Shown here: one piece after another, positions 27,239-35,664 of the stretch
Layout of the letters: each line of letters begins with the position of its first letter
Numbering within the stretch: the stretch's first letter is position 1
Source: Rubrivivax sp.
GTDB lineage: Bacteria; Pseudomonadota; Gammaproteobacteria; Burkholderiales; Burkholderiaceae_C
Direction: 5' to 3'
DNA length: 57,957 nt
Assembly: GCA_018780805.1 (NCBI GenBank)
Contig: JADMJD010000013.1
Location: forward strand, 47,479 to 105,435
Position numbers and translations under genes: made by a program
The notes under the pieces: model-generated
Databases searched by the model: none
Seen by the model: only the letters and a program-made list of their open reading frames with translations
What the model was told of the DNA's origin: nothing

Positions 27239-28588
27239 ATGTTCCCACTCCCCCGGCGTCGCTGGTTCGGCGCCTTTTCCGTCGTGCTCGCGTCGGCCTG
27301 CCCGTGGGCCTGCGCGCAGAGCCTGCCCGACCTGCACCGCGCCGCGCTCGACCGCGACCCGGCCGTGCTGGCCGCACAGGCCGCCTTGCGCGCCGCCGAG
27401 CAGCGCGTGGTGCAGGCCGATGCCGGCCTGGGGCCGACGGCCAGCGTCACCGGCACACGCACCGAGACGCAGTACAAGGAAGCACCGCGCTTCAGCACGC
27501 GCCCGTTTGATGCCACACAGGCCACGCTGCAGATCACGCAGCCGCTGCTGGCCGGCGCCCGGCACGCCGCCGTCGATGCCGCCGATGCGCAGTTTGCGCA
27601 GAGCCAGGCCGCCCTGCGCGAGGCCACGTCCGAATCGTCACAGCGCCTGGTGGAAGCCGCGTTTTCGCTGCTGCTGGCGCGTGATGCGCTGCAACTGGTG
27701 CAGGCCCAGGCCGTGGAGGCGGCCGAGCAGCTGAAGGCCGCGCGCCGCAGCTACCAGGTGGGCACCGCCACCGTGACCGATCTGCGCGAGGCCGAGGCCC
27801 AGACCGACCGCATCGAGGCCGACCGCATCGGCGCCGCAGCCGACCTCGACCTGCGCCAGCAGGTGCTGGCCGAACTGACCGGCGCCACCGCGCCGGCGCT
27901 GCTGCAGCGCGGGCTGGCCGGCGACACGCTGCCGCCGCTGCCACCGGCCTCGGTGCTGGATTGGCTGGCCGCGGCGCAGGACGGCAGCGCCACGCTGCGC
28001 CAGGCCCGGCTGGCGCTGCAAGGCGCCGAGGCCGAGGTGCGCCGCGCCTGGCAGGGCCACGCGCCCACGGTGGACCTGACCTACACCTACACGATGAGCA
28101 AGGACACCGGCACGGTGACCAGCATCTTCCCGCGCCGGGGCGACAGCTCGGCCTTCGGCCTGAACGTCACCGTGCCGCTGTTCGCCAGCGGCGCCACGCA
28201 GGCCCGCGTGCGCGAGGCCCAGGCCCTGCGCGACAAGGCCGAGGCCGATGTCGAAACCGCGCGCCGCAACGTGGTGCTGGGCGTGCGCCAGCAGTTTTCG
28301 GCGGCGCTCTCGGCCATCGGCCGCGCGCGCGGGCTGGAAACCGCGGTGCGCTCGCAGGAGCTCGCGGTGCGCGCCAACCGCCGCGGCTACGAGGTCGGCA
28401 TGAAGGTCAACGCCGAGGTGCTGACGGCGCAGAGCCGCTGGTTCGAGGCCCGGCGCGACCTGGCCCGTGCACGCTACGAAGCCTGGCTCGCCTGGGCCCG
28501 GCTGCAAGGCCTGGCCGGCACGCTGGACGACGGTGTGATCCAGCGGCTGGACGGCCTGCTGATCGACATGAAGATGGCGCAGCCATGA
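27239..28588 (+). CDS. TolC-family outer membrane efflux/secretion protein
   Basis: 449 residues, usual for the family. It has a signal peptide (about 1-27, ending C-A-Q-S) and two outer-membrane-factor repeats. Both have long alanine- and arginine-rich coiled helices and the marks of TolC strands, such as L-Q-I-T-Q-P-L-L-A-G in the first half and L-N-V-T-V-P-L-F-A-S-G in the second. TolC trimers form the outer-membrane duct used by type I secretion and efflux pumps. It is the first gene of a seven-gene operon; its stop overlaps the next start (ATGA at 28585). The ATG at 27239 is preferred over the adjoining GTG at 27236. No strong Shine-Dalgarno is visible. Its partners here are two HlyD-type adaptors rather than an RND pump or ABC exporter. 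Confidence 0.92.
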   Translation: MFPLPRRRWFGAFSVVLASACPWACAQSLPDLHRAALDRDPAVLAAQAALRAAEQRVVQADAGLGPTASVTGTRTETQYKEAPRFSTRPFDATQATLQITQPLLAGARHAAVDAADAQFAQSQAALREATSESSQRLVEAAFSLLLARDALQLVQAQAVEAAEQLKAARRSYQVGTATVTDLREAEAQTDRIEADRIGAAADLDLRQQVLAELTGATAPALLQRGLAGDTLPPLPPASVLDWLAAAQDGSATLRQARLALQGAEAEVRRAWQGHAPTVDLTYTYTMSKDTGTVTSIFPRRGDSSAFGLNVTVPLFASGATQARVREAQALRDKAEADVETARRNVVLGVRQQFSAALSAIGRARGLETAVRSQELAVRANRRGYEVGMKVNAEVLTAQSRWFEARRDLARARYEAWLAWARLQGLAGTLDDGVIQRLDGLLIDMKMAQP

Positions 28589-30324
28589 ACGCGCCGCTCA
28601 CCCATGCCCCCGAGGCGGCGCCCGACGCCCCCGATGCCGATCTGGTGCAGGCCCTGGACACCTGGCAGCAGCGCCTGAACGGCGCCGGCCTGGCCTGCCG
28701 CGGCGTGGCCTTCCACGGCCCCGAGCCGCGCTGGTGCCGCGCCTTTGCCGACCCGTCGCGCACGCTGGCCGAGACCTGGTCCACGCTGCGCAAGCGCGTG
28801 GTGGCCGACAACCCGGTGGCGCTGGGCAAAACCGACAACGGCGCGAACGCCGACCTGCTGCTGGCCACCCGCGTGCCGCTGCCCGGCGGGCAGACGGGCG
28901 TGGTCGGCGCCTGCCTGGCGCCGCCGCACCACGAGCGCAGCATCCAGCAGGTGCTGCTGGCGCTGGGCTGGTTGCAGCTGGCCTTGTCGGCCGCCAGCCT
29001 GGCGCACAACCAGCGCGCGGCGCAGTTGCTGGAGCTGATGGGCTATGTCAGCGCGCAGGAAGGGGCCCGGGCCGGCGCGCAGGAGTGGGTCAACCGCACG
29101 GCGGCGTTTTTGCGCCAGGCTGCGCCGGAGATCGGCACCGGCCTGAGCCTGACGCTGTTCGAGGTGCGGCGCGACACACCGCACTGGTGGGTGGCGGCCG
29201 ACACCACCTGGGCCGAACGTGCGGCACCCGCGGTGCAGCAAGCGGCCGAGCCGGCCACACGCGCCATCGTCGAAACGCAGGAGGTGCGCGAAGGCCCCTG
29301 GTGGGCGCTGCCGCTGCTGGACGATGGCGAGCCCGTGGCCGTGCTCGTGGCGCGCAGCGACACGCCGCTGCCGCCCCCGGCGCTGGACCTGCTGCGCGCC
29401 AGCGCCGGCCTGGCCGAGCCGCTGCTGCGCCACTGGCGCGAATCCAGGCGCAGCCTGCCGCGCCACGTCTGGCAGAGCCTGCGGGACGTGGGCCGCAAGC
29501 TCAGCGGCCCGGGCCACCTGACCTGGAAAGCCGGCGCGGCGCTCGCCGTGTTGGCGGCCGTGGGGCTGCTGGCCTGGCCGCTGCCCGACCGCGTAACCGC
29601 CGACACCGTGATCGAAGGCCGCACACGCCAGGTGGTCACCGCCCCGCAGGAAGGTTTCATCGCCGAGGTGCTGGTGCGGCCGGGTGAACGGGTCACACGC
29701 GGCCAACTGCTGGCGCGGCTGGACGACCGCGACATCCAGCTCGAAAAACAACGCTTCGCCAGCGAGGCTGAACAAGCCGCCGGCCGCCTGCGCCAGGCCA
29801 TGGCCGAACGCGACGCGCCGGCGATGGCGCTGGCCGCCACCGAGCTGCAGAGCGCGCAGGCCCAGGGCGCGCTGGCCGAAGCGCGGCTGCAGCGCACGCT
29901 GCTGCTGGCGCCGCTGGACGGCCTGGTGGTCACCGGCGATTGGGCGCAGCAGCTGGGCAGCCCGGTGGAGCCGGGCAAGGAGCTGTTCGAGATCGCCGCC
30001 GGTGACGGCTACCGCGTGGTGCTGCATGTGCCCGATGCGCAGATCGCACGGGTGTTGGTGGGCCAGCGCGGTGAACTGCGCCTGACCGGCCGGCCGCAAG
30101 AGGCCTATGCCTTCGAGCTGACGCGCCTGACGGCCACCGCCAGCGTGCAGGACGGTGTCAACGGCTTCCGCGTCGAAGCGGCGTGGCTGGGCGACACACC
30201 CGCGCTCAGCCCCGGCATGCAGGGCGTGGGCAAGATCGAGGTCGGGCGCGCCAACCTGCTGACGCAGTGGACCCGGCCGACGCTGGACTGGCTGCGCCTG
30301 CAGCTGTGGCGCTGGATAGGCTGA
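28585..30324 (+). CDS. HlyD-family membrane fusion protein with N-terminal GAF-like region
   Basis: 579 residues. The first about 300 residues are cytoplasmic and look GAF-like (for example L-S-L-T-L-F-E-V-R-R-D and W-W-A-L-P-L-L-D-D-G-E-P-V-A-V-L-V). One transmembrane helix lies at about 314-335. A HlyD module follows: a lipoyl half (V-V-T-A-P-Q-E-G-F-I-A-E-V-L-V-R-P-G), a helical hairpin, the second lipoyl half (L-L-L-A-P-L-D-G-L-V-V) and a beta-barrel. HlyD adaptors bridge inner-membrane machines to TolC. The large cytoplasmic domain is unusual and could sense a ligand or dock a cytoplasmic partner such as the SecA-like protein; this is inference. It overlaps the TolC-like gene by 4 nt and lies 12 nt before the next gene. 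Confidence 0.88.
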   Translation: MNAPLTHAPEAAPDAPDADLVQALDTWQQRLNGAGLACRGVAFHGPEPRWCRAFADPSRTLAETWSTLRKRVVADNPVALGKTDNGANADLLLATRVPLPGGQTGVVGACLAPPHHERSIQQVLLALGWLQLALSAASLAHNQRAAQLLELMGYVSAQEGARAGAQEWVNRTAAFLRQAAPEIGTGLSLTLFEVRRDTPHWWVAADTTWAERAAPAVQQAAEPATRAIVETQEVREGPWWALPLLDDGEPVAVLVARSDTPLPPPALDLLRASAGLAEPLLRHWRESRRSLPRHVWQSLRDVGRKLSGPGHLTWKAGAALAVLAAVGLLAWPLPDRVTADTVIEGRTRQVVTAPQEGFIAEVLVRPGERVTRGQLLARLDDRDIQLEKQRFASEAEQAAGRLRQAMAERDAPAMALAATELQSAQAQGALAEARLQRTLLLAPLDGLVVTGDWAQQLGSPVEPGKELFEIAAGDGYRVVLHVPDAQIARVLVGQRGELRLTGRPQEAYAFELTRLTATASVQDGVNGFRVEAAWLGDTPALSPGMQGVGKIEVGRANLLTQWTRPTLDWLRLQLWRWIG

Positions 30325-30336
30325 GGCGCAGACGCG

Positions 30337-31161
30337 ATGCGCCGGGCCGCTCTCATCACCGGGGCCATGCTGTGGCTGCACGGCGTCGCGCTCGCGCAGG
30401 ACCCGCTGCAGAACAAGTCGGCCGGCACCGTGGTGCTGTTGCCGCCCACGGCCGGTGCTGTGGGTGAAGACCCACCCCTCGCCGGCACGCTGCACCTGCC
30501 GGGCCGCGAGTACCGCGCCGGCAGCGGCTGGTGGGCGCTGGCCTGCGATGGCGCCTGCACATTGGCGCCGCTGCAGCTGGCGGTGGCAGCCAGGCCGTTC
30601 CCGCAGCGGGAGGACAAGCCGGTGTCCGGCCAGGCATTGCGCTTCTCCCCCGCGCCGCCCGCGGGCACGCTGCTGCTGTTCAAGCCGCTGCGCGCGCCGG
30701 CCAGCGCGCTGCCGTGGCGCGCGGGCGCGGTCGACACACTGCACCCGGGCCCCGCCTCCCGGCTGCGCGCACGCAGCGGCACACCGGGCACGCAGGAAAC
30801 GGAGCTGCCGCTGCCCGATGGCCGTGTACTGGTCGTCAGGCCGGTGCGGCACACGCTGTCGCGGTGGCCGGGCGAAGAACACGATGGCACGCTGGTGCTG
30901 GAGCTCACGTTCGACGGCCGCCGCCAGACCCTGGGCCGCTTCGCCACCACCGACTGCGAGCCGTTGCCGCTGCGCAGGGACACGTTCCTGCGCTGGGCCG
31001 GCGACCTGGACCACGACGGTCGGCCCGACCTGCTGGTCAACTTCAGCCTGGGGGTCGAACAGCACCTGGCGCTGTTCCTGTCGTCGCTGGCCGGGCCCGG
31101 GCAGATCGTCGGCGAGGCCGGGCGCTTCCGCCTCGAACCGATCGACGTCGACGGATGTTGA
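30337..31161 (+). CDS. Secreted protein of unknown function with C-terminal D-x-D-x-DG motif
   Basis: 274 residues. It has an N-terminal signal peptide (about 1-21, ending G-V-A-L-A-Q) and a C-terminal segment W-A-G-D-L-D-H-D-G-R-P-D-L-L-V-N-F-S that matches an FG-GAP/EF-hand-like calcium loop. The body is proline- and arginine-rich with predicted beta strands and two cysteines near residues 69 and 73. I recognise no family for it. Its place inside the secretion operon, overlapping the next start by 7 nt, suggests a periplasmic or surface accessory of that machine. No enzyme motif is visible. Confidence 0.8.
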   Translation: MRRAALITGAMLWLHGVALAQDPLQNKSAGTVVLLPPTAGAVGEDPPLAGTLHLPGREYRAGSGWWALACDGACTLAPLQLAVAARPFPQREDKPVSGQALRFSPAPPAGTLLLFKPLRAPASALPWRAGAVDTLHPGPASRLRARSGTPGTQETELPLPDGRVLVVRPVRHTLSRWPGEEHDGTLVLELTFDGRRQTLGRFATTDCEPLPLRRDTFLRWAGDLDHDGRPDLLVNFSLGVEQHLALFLSSLAGPGQIVGEAGRFRLEPIDVDGC

Positions 31162-33467
31162 GCACCCTGCACCGCCGCACCTGGCTGCTGGCCGCGGCCG
31201 GTAGTCTGTTGACGCGCGCAGGCCCCGCGCAGCCGCAGGCCCCGTTGCCGTTCTGGACACTGCCCGGCGAAACCAGGGTGCTGGACACGCCCATCGTCTA
31301 CGAGCAGATCGCACCAGCGGTGCTGATGGGCGACGGCACAGCGCTGCTCTTCATCGGCCAGGCCGGCCCCGGGCTGGCGCTGTGGCAGGTGGAGCCGCTG
31401 CAGCCCGAGCGCAGCCGGCTCACGCCGCGGCCGGACTTGGTGGTGGACAGGACCTCCGCGCCGGGTGGCGGCGTGCGCCGTGCACGCATGCGCAGCGCGC
31501 GCACCGCAGCCGGTGTGTGGCTGGCCGGCGGGGCGTCGGTGCGGCTGCTGCGGCCCGACGGTGCGGTGCTCACGCTGGCCTTGCGCGAGCCGCGCGACGG
31601 CATCACCGTGGTGGCACTGCCCGATGGTGCGGTGCTGCTGCTCGGCGGCCAGGGCTGGCTGCAGCCGCAGGCCGATCGCCGCGCTTCGGTGCGCGTCGAG
31701 CGGGTGGCGCTGGACGCCAACGGCGCCGCGTTGCAGGCCGAATACCTGCCCGACCTGCCGGTGGACGTTTCCGGCCGCGCAGACTTCGCCAGCTACTTCG
31801 GCTGGTCGGCCATGCACCTGGGCGATGGGCGCGTGCTGGTCGCCGGCGGCCCGCGAAACGTGTCGCTGCTCTGGACACCAGGCGCCGCAGCCTGGCGCGT
31901 GTTGTCCGGCATGACCGTGCCTCGCTTGGATCCGGCGCTGTCGCTGTTGCCCGATGGCAGAGTCTGGGCCGCTGGCGGCGGTTGGAACGGGTCGCAGACA
32001 GATGCCGCCAGTTCGTCGGAGCTGTGGGACCCCGTGCAACAGCGCTGGTCGGCCGGGCCGGGACTGCCCGTGCCGATGCAAGGCCACACCGCAGTGCGCT
32101 CGGCAGATGGCGCGCGCGTGTTGCTGGCCGGCGGCCAACATTCTCCGGTGCTGGCCTGGGTGCCAGGGGCCCAGCTGGTCACGGTGGCGGCGCAGCCCGG
32201 CCTGCAACGCCTGGGTGCCGCGCTGGTGCCGCTGGCGGGCGACCGCCTGGCCCTGGTGGCCGGCACTGTCGCCCGCCACGGCACCGAGGCCTGGGGGCGG
32301 CGCAGCCCGGGCGCCAGCATCGTGGCGCTGGCGCCCGGCGAGACGCGCACGACCACCGCGCTCTGGCCGATGCTGACCCAGGCAGGTGTGGCCCGCCGCG
32401 GTGACCACGTCCTGGCCGTCGGTGGGCTGTGGCGCAACACGCACCAGGGCAGCGCCGAAGAACTGGCGGGCCGTGGCGCGGAGCTGCACGACCTGCGCAC
32501 CGGCCTCGTCACCACCTTGCCGCCGCTGCCCGTGCCGGTGCAGCAGGCTCAAGCGTGCTGGCTGGACGAGCGCCGATGGCTGGTAGCGGCCACGCGGCCC
32601 GTGAACAGCGGGTTCGCGGCCTGGTTGGGGGTGCTGGACCTGGACACCGGCTGGCGCACGCTGGACGTGGTACCACTGCTCAAGCGCTTCCAGCGCGACG
32701 CCAGTGGCATGGCCGGTGTGCAGCTGGCCGGCTTCGACGGCCGCGTGGCCTGGCTGCTGCACGGCCGCGCGCTGCTGCCGCTGGACCCGGGCAGCGGCAG
32801 CATCGGCGCGCCGGTGCCGCTGCCGCGCTGGCGCGAAGACCCGGTGATGCGCGTGCTGGCCGACGGCCGAGTGCTGCTGGCCGGCGGCCGCGCGCAGGCC
32901 GAGCTGGTGGCCAGCCACGCGGCCGACTGCCCCGACACCGACGATTGCCCAGTGACCTACCTCGGCTGGGGCACGATGGGCCCGGCGCGCGGCCACGCGT
33001 GGTACCTGCCCGCCACCGGCCGCTGGCAGCACTCGGTGCCCAGCGAAGGCGCGGCCTTCACGGCCGCGGTGCTGGCCGACGGGCGTGTGGCGCAGGCCGG
33101 TGCCGTGGAGGATGGCGACCGGGTGCTGCTGGAAATCAGCGACGCCGCCGGCCAGCAGTGGCAAGCCCTGCCCTGGCCGGCGGGTGCGCAATCTGGGCAA
33201 TCCACCAACACCGACGGCAACACCCTGCGCCTGTTCGCCGCCGAGCAGTCGCTGTTCCTGCGGCTGGAGCGGGGCGACACCCCGCGCTGGTGGTGGATGA
33301 ACCTGGCGCGTGGTGCTGCGGCCTGGCAGCCCATGGCCGGTGGGCCCAGCCCCTACGAGCTGCCGCCCGGCGGCCTGCCGCTGGGCCAGACCGATGCCGA
33401 CAGCCGGCCGCTGTTCGCCAGCGGCGGGCTGAGCGGTGTGTTCGTGCACACGATGACGCCGCGCTGA
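31155..33467 (+). CDS. Kelch-like beta-propeller exported protein
   Basis: 770 residues. The N-terminus has a twin-arginine-like signal (L-H-R-R-T-W-L-L-A-A-A-G). The body repeats a Kelch-like pattern: L-x-D-G-R-V-L-x-A-G-G-x followed by an aromatic strand, for example M-H-L-G-D-G-R-V-L-V-A-G-G, L-L-P-D-G-R-V-W-A-A-G-G-G and V-L-A-D-G-R-V-L-L-A-G-G. At least six blades are visible, so it probably forms one or two propellers. There is one Cys-x6-Cys pair (D-C-P-D-T-D-D-C). Related propellers bind proteins or sugars; no copper-oxidase residues are evident. The start at 31155 is an ATG overlapping the preceding gene by 7 nt; a longer upstream frame has no signal peptide. Confidence 0.82.
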   Translation: MLSTLHRRTWLLAAAGSLLTRAGPAQPQAPLPFWTLPGETRVLDTPIVYEQIAPAVLMGDGTALLFIGQAGPGLALWQVEPLQPERSRLTPRPDLVVDRTSAPGGGVRRARMRSARTAAGVWLAGGASVRLLRPDGAVLTLALREPRDGITVVALPDGAVLLLGGQGWLQPQADRRASVRVERVALDANGAALQAEYLPDLPVDVSGRADFASYFGWSAMHLGDGRVLVAGGPRNVSLLWTPGAAAWRVLSGMTVPRLDPALSLLPDGRVWAAGGGWNGSQTDAASSSELWDPVQQRWSAGPGLPVPMQGHTAVRSADGARVLLAGGQHSPVLAWVPGAQLVTVAAQPGLQRLGAALVPLAGDRLALVAGTVARHGTEAWGRRSPGASIVALAPGETRTTTALWPMLTQAGVARRGDHVLAVGGLWRNTHQGSAEELAGRGAELHDLRTGLVTTLPPLPVPVQQAQACWLDERRWLVAATRPVNSGFAAWLGVLDLDTGWRTLDVVPLLKRFQRDASGMAGVQLAGFDGRVAWLLHGRALLPLDPGSGSIGAPVPLPRWREDPVMRVLADGRVLLAGGRAQAELVASHAADCPDTDDCPVTYLGWGTMGPARGHAWYLPATGRWQHSVPSEGAAFTAAVLADGRVAQAGAVEDGDRVLLEISDAAGQQWQALPWPAGAQSGQSTNTDGNTLRLFAAEQSLFLRLERGDTPRWWWMNLARGAAAWQPMAGGPSPYELPPGGLPLGQTDADSRPLFASGGLSGVFVHTMTPR

Positions 33468-33484
33468 ACCCACGCCGAGCAACG

Positions 33485-35662
33485 ATGCAAGCCCTGCTCT
33501 CCGAACACTGGCACGCCGTGCGTTACCTGCGCCCGCGGCTGCGCGAGGGTGTGCAGCCGCTGCACCGCGTGCTGCGCGGCCAGGCCTGGGTGCTGCTGCA
33601 GGACCCGGTGACGCAGCGCTTCCACCGCGTCACACCCCCGGTCTGGCGTGTGCTGGCGCTGCTGGACGGGCAGCGCACGCTGGACCAGGTCTGGGAGGCC
33701 GCCTGCGCTGCGGCCGGCGAAGACGAGGCCATCTCGCAGCACGACCTGGTGCAGCTGATGGGCGCGCTCTACGGCCAGGACCTGCTGCAGACCCAGGTCT
33801 CACCCGATGCCGGCGAGGTGCTGGCGCGTTACCGCAAGCAACAGCGCAGCCAGCTCAAACAGCGCTGGCTGAACCCGATGAGCCTGCGCCTGCCGCTGCT
33901 CTTCCCCGACCGCTGGTTCGATGGCCAGCTGGGCATCGCCCGTGCGCTGTTCAGCCGCACCGCCGCGCTGCTGTGGCTGCTCTTCGTGGCCCCGGCAGCG
34001 GTGCTGGCGTGGCAGCACTGGGGCGCGCTGACGGAAAACCTGTCGGACCGTGTGCTCTCGGCCCAGAACCTGCTGCTGCTGTGGTTCACCTACCCGGTGG
34101 TCAAGAGCGTGCACGAATGGGCGCACGGCCTGGCGGTGAAGGCCGGCGGCGGCACGGTGCGCGAGATCGGGCTGATGTTCATCGTCTTCACGCCGGTGCC
34201 CTATGTGGACGCCACGGCCTCGTACCGCTTCCCGTCCAAGTGGGCGCGGGCCGGCGTGGCGGCGGCGGGCATCCTGGCCGAGCTGGCCATCGGCGCTGCG
34301 GCGGTCTACGTGTGGCTGGCGGCCGAGCCCGGCCTGGTGACGGCGCTGGCCTTCAACGTGATCCTGATCGCGGGGGTGTCCACGCTGCTGGTCAACGGCA
34401 ACCCGCTGATGCGCTACGACGGTTATTTCGTGCTCAGCGATCTGCTGGAGCTGCCCAACCTCGCGCAGCGCGCCACCAGCTGCTGGGCCTGGGTGATCGA
34501 CCGCTGGGCCTTCGGCGCGCACGACGCACAGCCGCCCATCGGTCTGCCGGCCGGGCCCGCGGGCCGGCGCGAGCGGTTGATCCTGCTGGTCTACGGCCTC
34601 ATCGCGCCCATCTACCGGCTGCTGATCACCATCGGCCTGATCTGGTTCGTCGCACAGGAGTACCTGCTGATCGGCGCCATCATGGCCCTCTGGGCCAGCT
34701 GGACGGCGTTTGTGATGCCGCTGTGGAAGGGCTGGAAACACCTGCGCGAGAGCCCCGGCCTGGCGCGCAAGCGCAGCCCCGCGCTGCGCCGCACGGTGGG
34801 TGCGCTGGTGGTGCTGGCGCTCTTGATCGGCGTGCTGCCGCTGCCCTTCCACTCGGTGCACCCGGCCGTGGTGTGGCTGCCGGATGAAGCCATCGTGCGG
34901 GCCGAGGCCTCGGGCACGGTGGCGTCGTCCTTGCCGGCCCCCGGCAGCGCGGTCACACCGGGCCAGCCGCTGCTGCAACTGGAAGACCCGCGCCAGACGG
35001 CCGAGCTGGCCGTGGCCGCCGCCGCCGTGGCGCAGGCCGAGGCCCAGCTGCGCCAGGCCGAGGTGGCCGAGCCGGCACGGGCCGGGCCGCTGCGCACCGA
35101 GCTGGCGGTGCGCCAGGCGCGGCTGGGCGAATCGCAGCGCCGCCACGCCGCATTGCAGGTGGTGGCGGGCGCGGCAGGGCGCTGGGTGCCGGCCGCGGCC
35201 ACCGAGCTGCCGGGGCGCTTTGTCAAACGCGGCGAGGTGCTGGGCTTCGTGGTCGGCGGGGCGTCGGCGCGCGTGCGCACGGCCATCGTGCAGGAAGACG
35301 GCGACCTGATCCGATCACGGCTCAGCGATGCGCCAGGGCATGTGCAGGTGCGCCTGGGCCACGACATCGCCACCGTGCGGCCGGCCACGCTGCGGCGCCA
35401 GGTGCCGGGCGGTGAATTCAACCTGGTCTCGCCCGCGCTGGGCACCAGCGGCGGCGGCAACATCACGGTCGATCCGGCGCAGGCTGGCGGCACCCGCAGC
35501 CTGCAGCGGGTGTTCGACCTGGAGCTGCAGCTGGACCAGCCCACGCCGCTGGCCGTCTTCGGCGACCGCGCCTGGGTGCGTTTCGACCTCGGCCCCGCGC
35601 CGCTGGCCTGGCAGTGGTACATCCGGCTGCGGCAGGTGTTCCTGGCGCAGCTGAGCGTGTGA
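33485..35662 (+). CDS. PqqD-like / M50 site-2-protease / HlyD fusion membrane protein
   Basis: 725 residues in three parts. Residues about 40-105 resemble a PqqD-type peptide-recognition fold (T-P-P-V-W-R-V-L-A-L-L-D-G, then a Q-H-D-L-V-Q-L helix). Residues about 150-440 are a multi-spanning M50 core with both catalytic motifs intact: H-E-W-A-H at 210-214 and N-P-L-M-R-Y-D-G at 306-313. Residues about 460-720 form a HlyD-like module with lipoyl halves (E-A-S-G-T-V-A-S-S-L-P-A-P-G-S) and a periplasmic coiled hairpin. The M50 family cuts substrates within or next to the membrane. Here the enzyme is fused to an adaptor that could contact TolC, so binding, cleavage and handover of a secreted chain are plausible. 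It is 17 nt after the Kelch gene and 2 nt before the SecA-like gene. Confidence 0.87.
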   Translation: MQALLSEHWHAVRYLRPRLREGVQPLHRVLRGQAWVLLQDPVTQRFHRVTPPVWRVLALLDGQRTLDQVWEAACAAAGEDEAISQHDLVQLMGALYGQDLLQTQVSPDAGEVLARYRKQQRSQLKQRWLNPMSLRLPLLFPDRWFDGQLGIARALFSRTAALLWLLFVAPAAVLAWQHWGALTENLSDRVLSAQNLLLLWFTYPVVKSVHEWAHGLAVKAGGGTVREIGLMFIVFTPVPYVDATASYRFPSKWARAGVAAAGILAELAIGAAAVYVWLAAEPGLVTALAFNVILIAGVSTLLVNGNPLMRYDGYFVLSDLLELPNLAQRATSCWAWVIDRWAFGAHDAQPPIGLPAGPAGRRERLILLVYGLIAPIYRLLITIGLIWFVAQEYLLIGAIMALWASWTAFVMPLWKGWKHLRESPGLARKRSPALRRTVGALVVLALLIGVLPLPFHSVHPAVVWLPDEAIVRAEASGTVASSLPAPGSAVTPGQPLLQLEDPRQTAELAVAAAAVAQAEAQLRQAEVAEPARAGPLRTELAVRQARLGESQRRHAALQVVAGAAGRWVPAAATELPGRFVKRGEVLGFVVGGASARVRTAIVQEDGDLIRSRLSDAPGHVQVRLGHDIATVRPATLRRQVPGGEFNLVSPALGTSGGGNITVDPAQAGGTRSLQRVFDLELQLDQPTPLAVFGDRAWVRFDLGPAPLAWQWYIRLRQVFLAQLSV

Positions 35663-35664
35663 CG

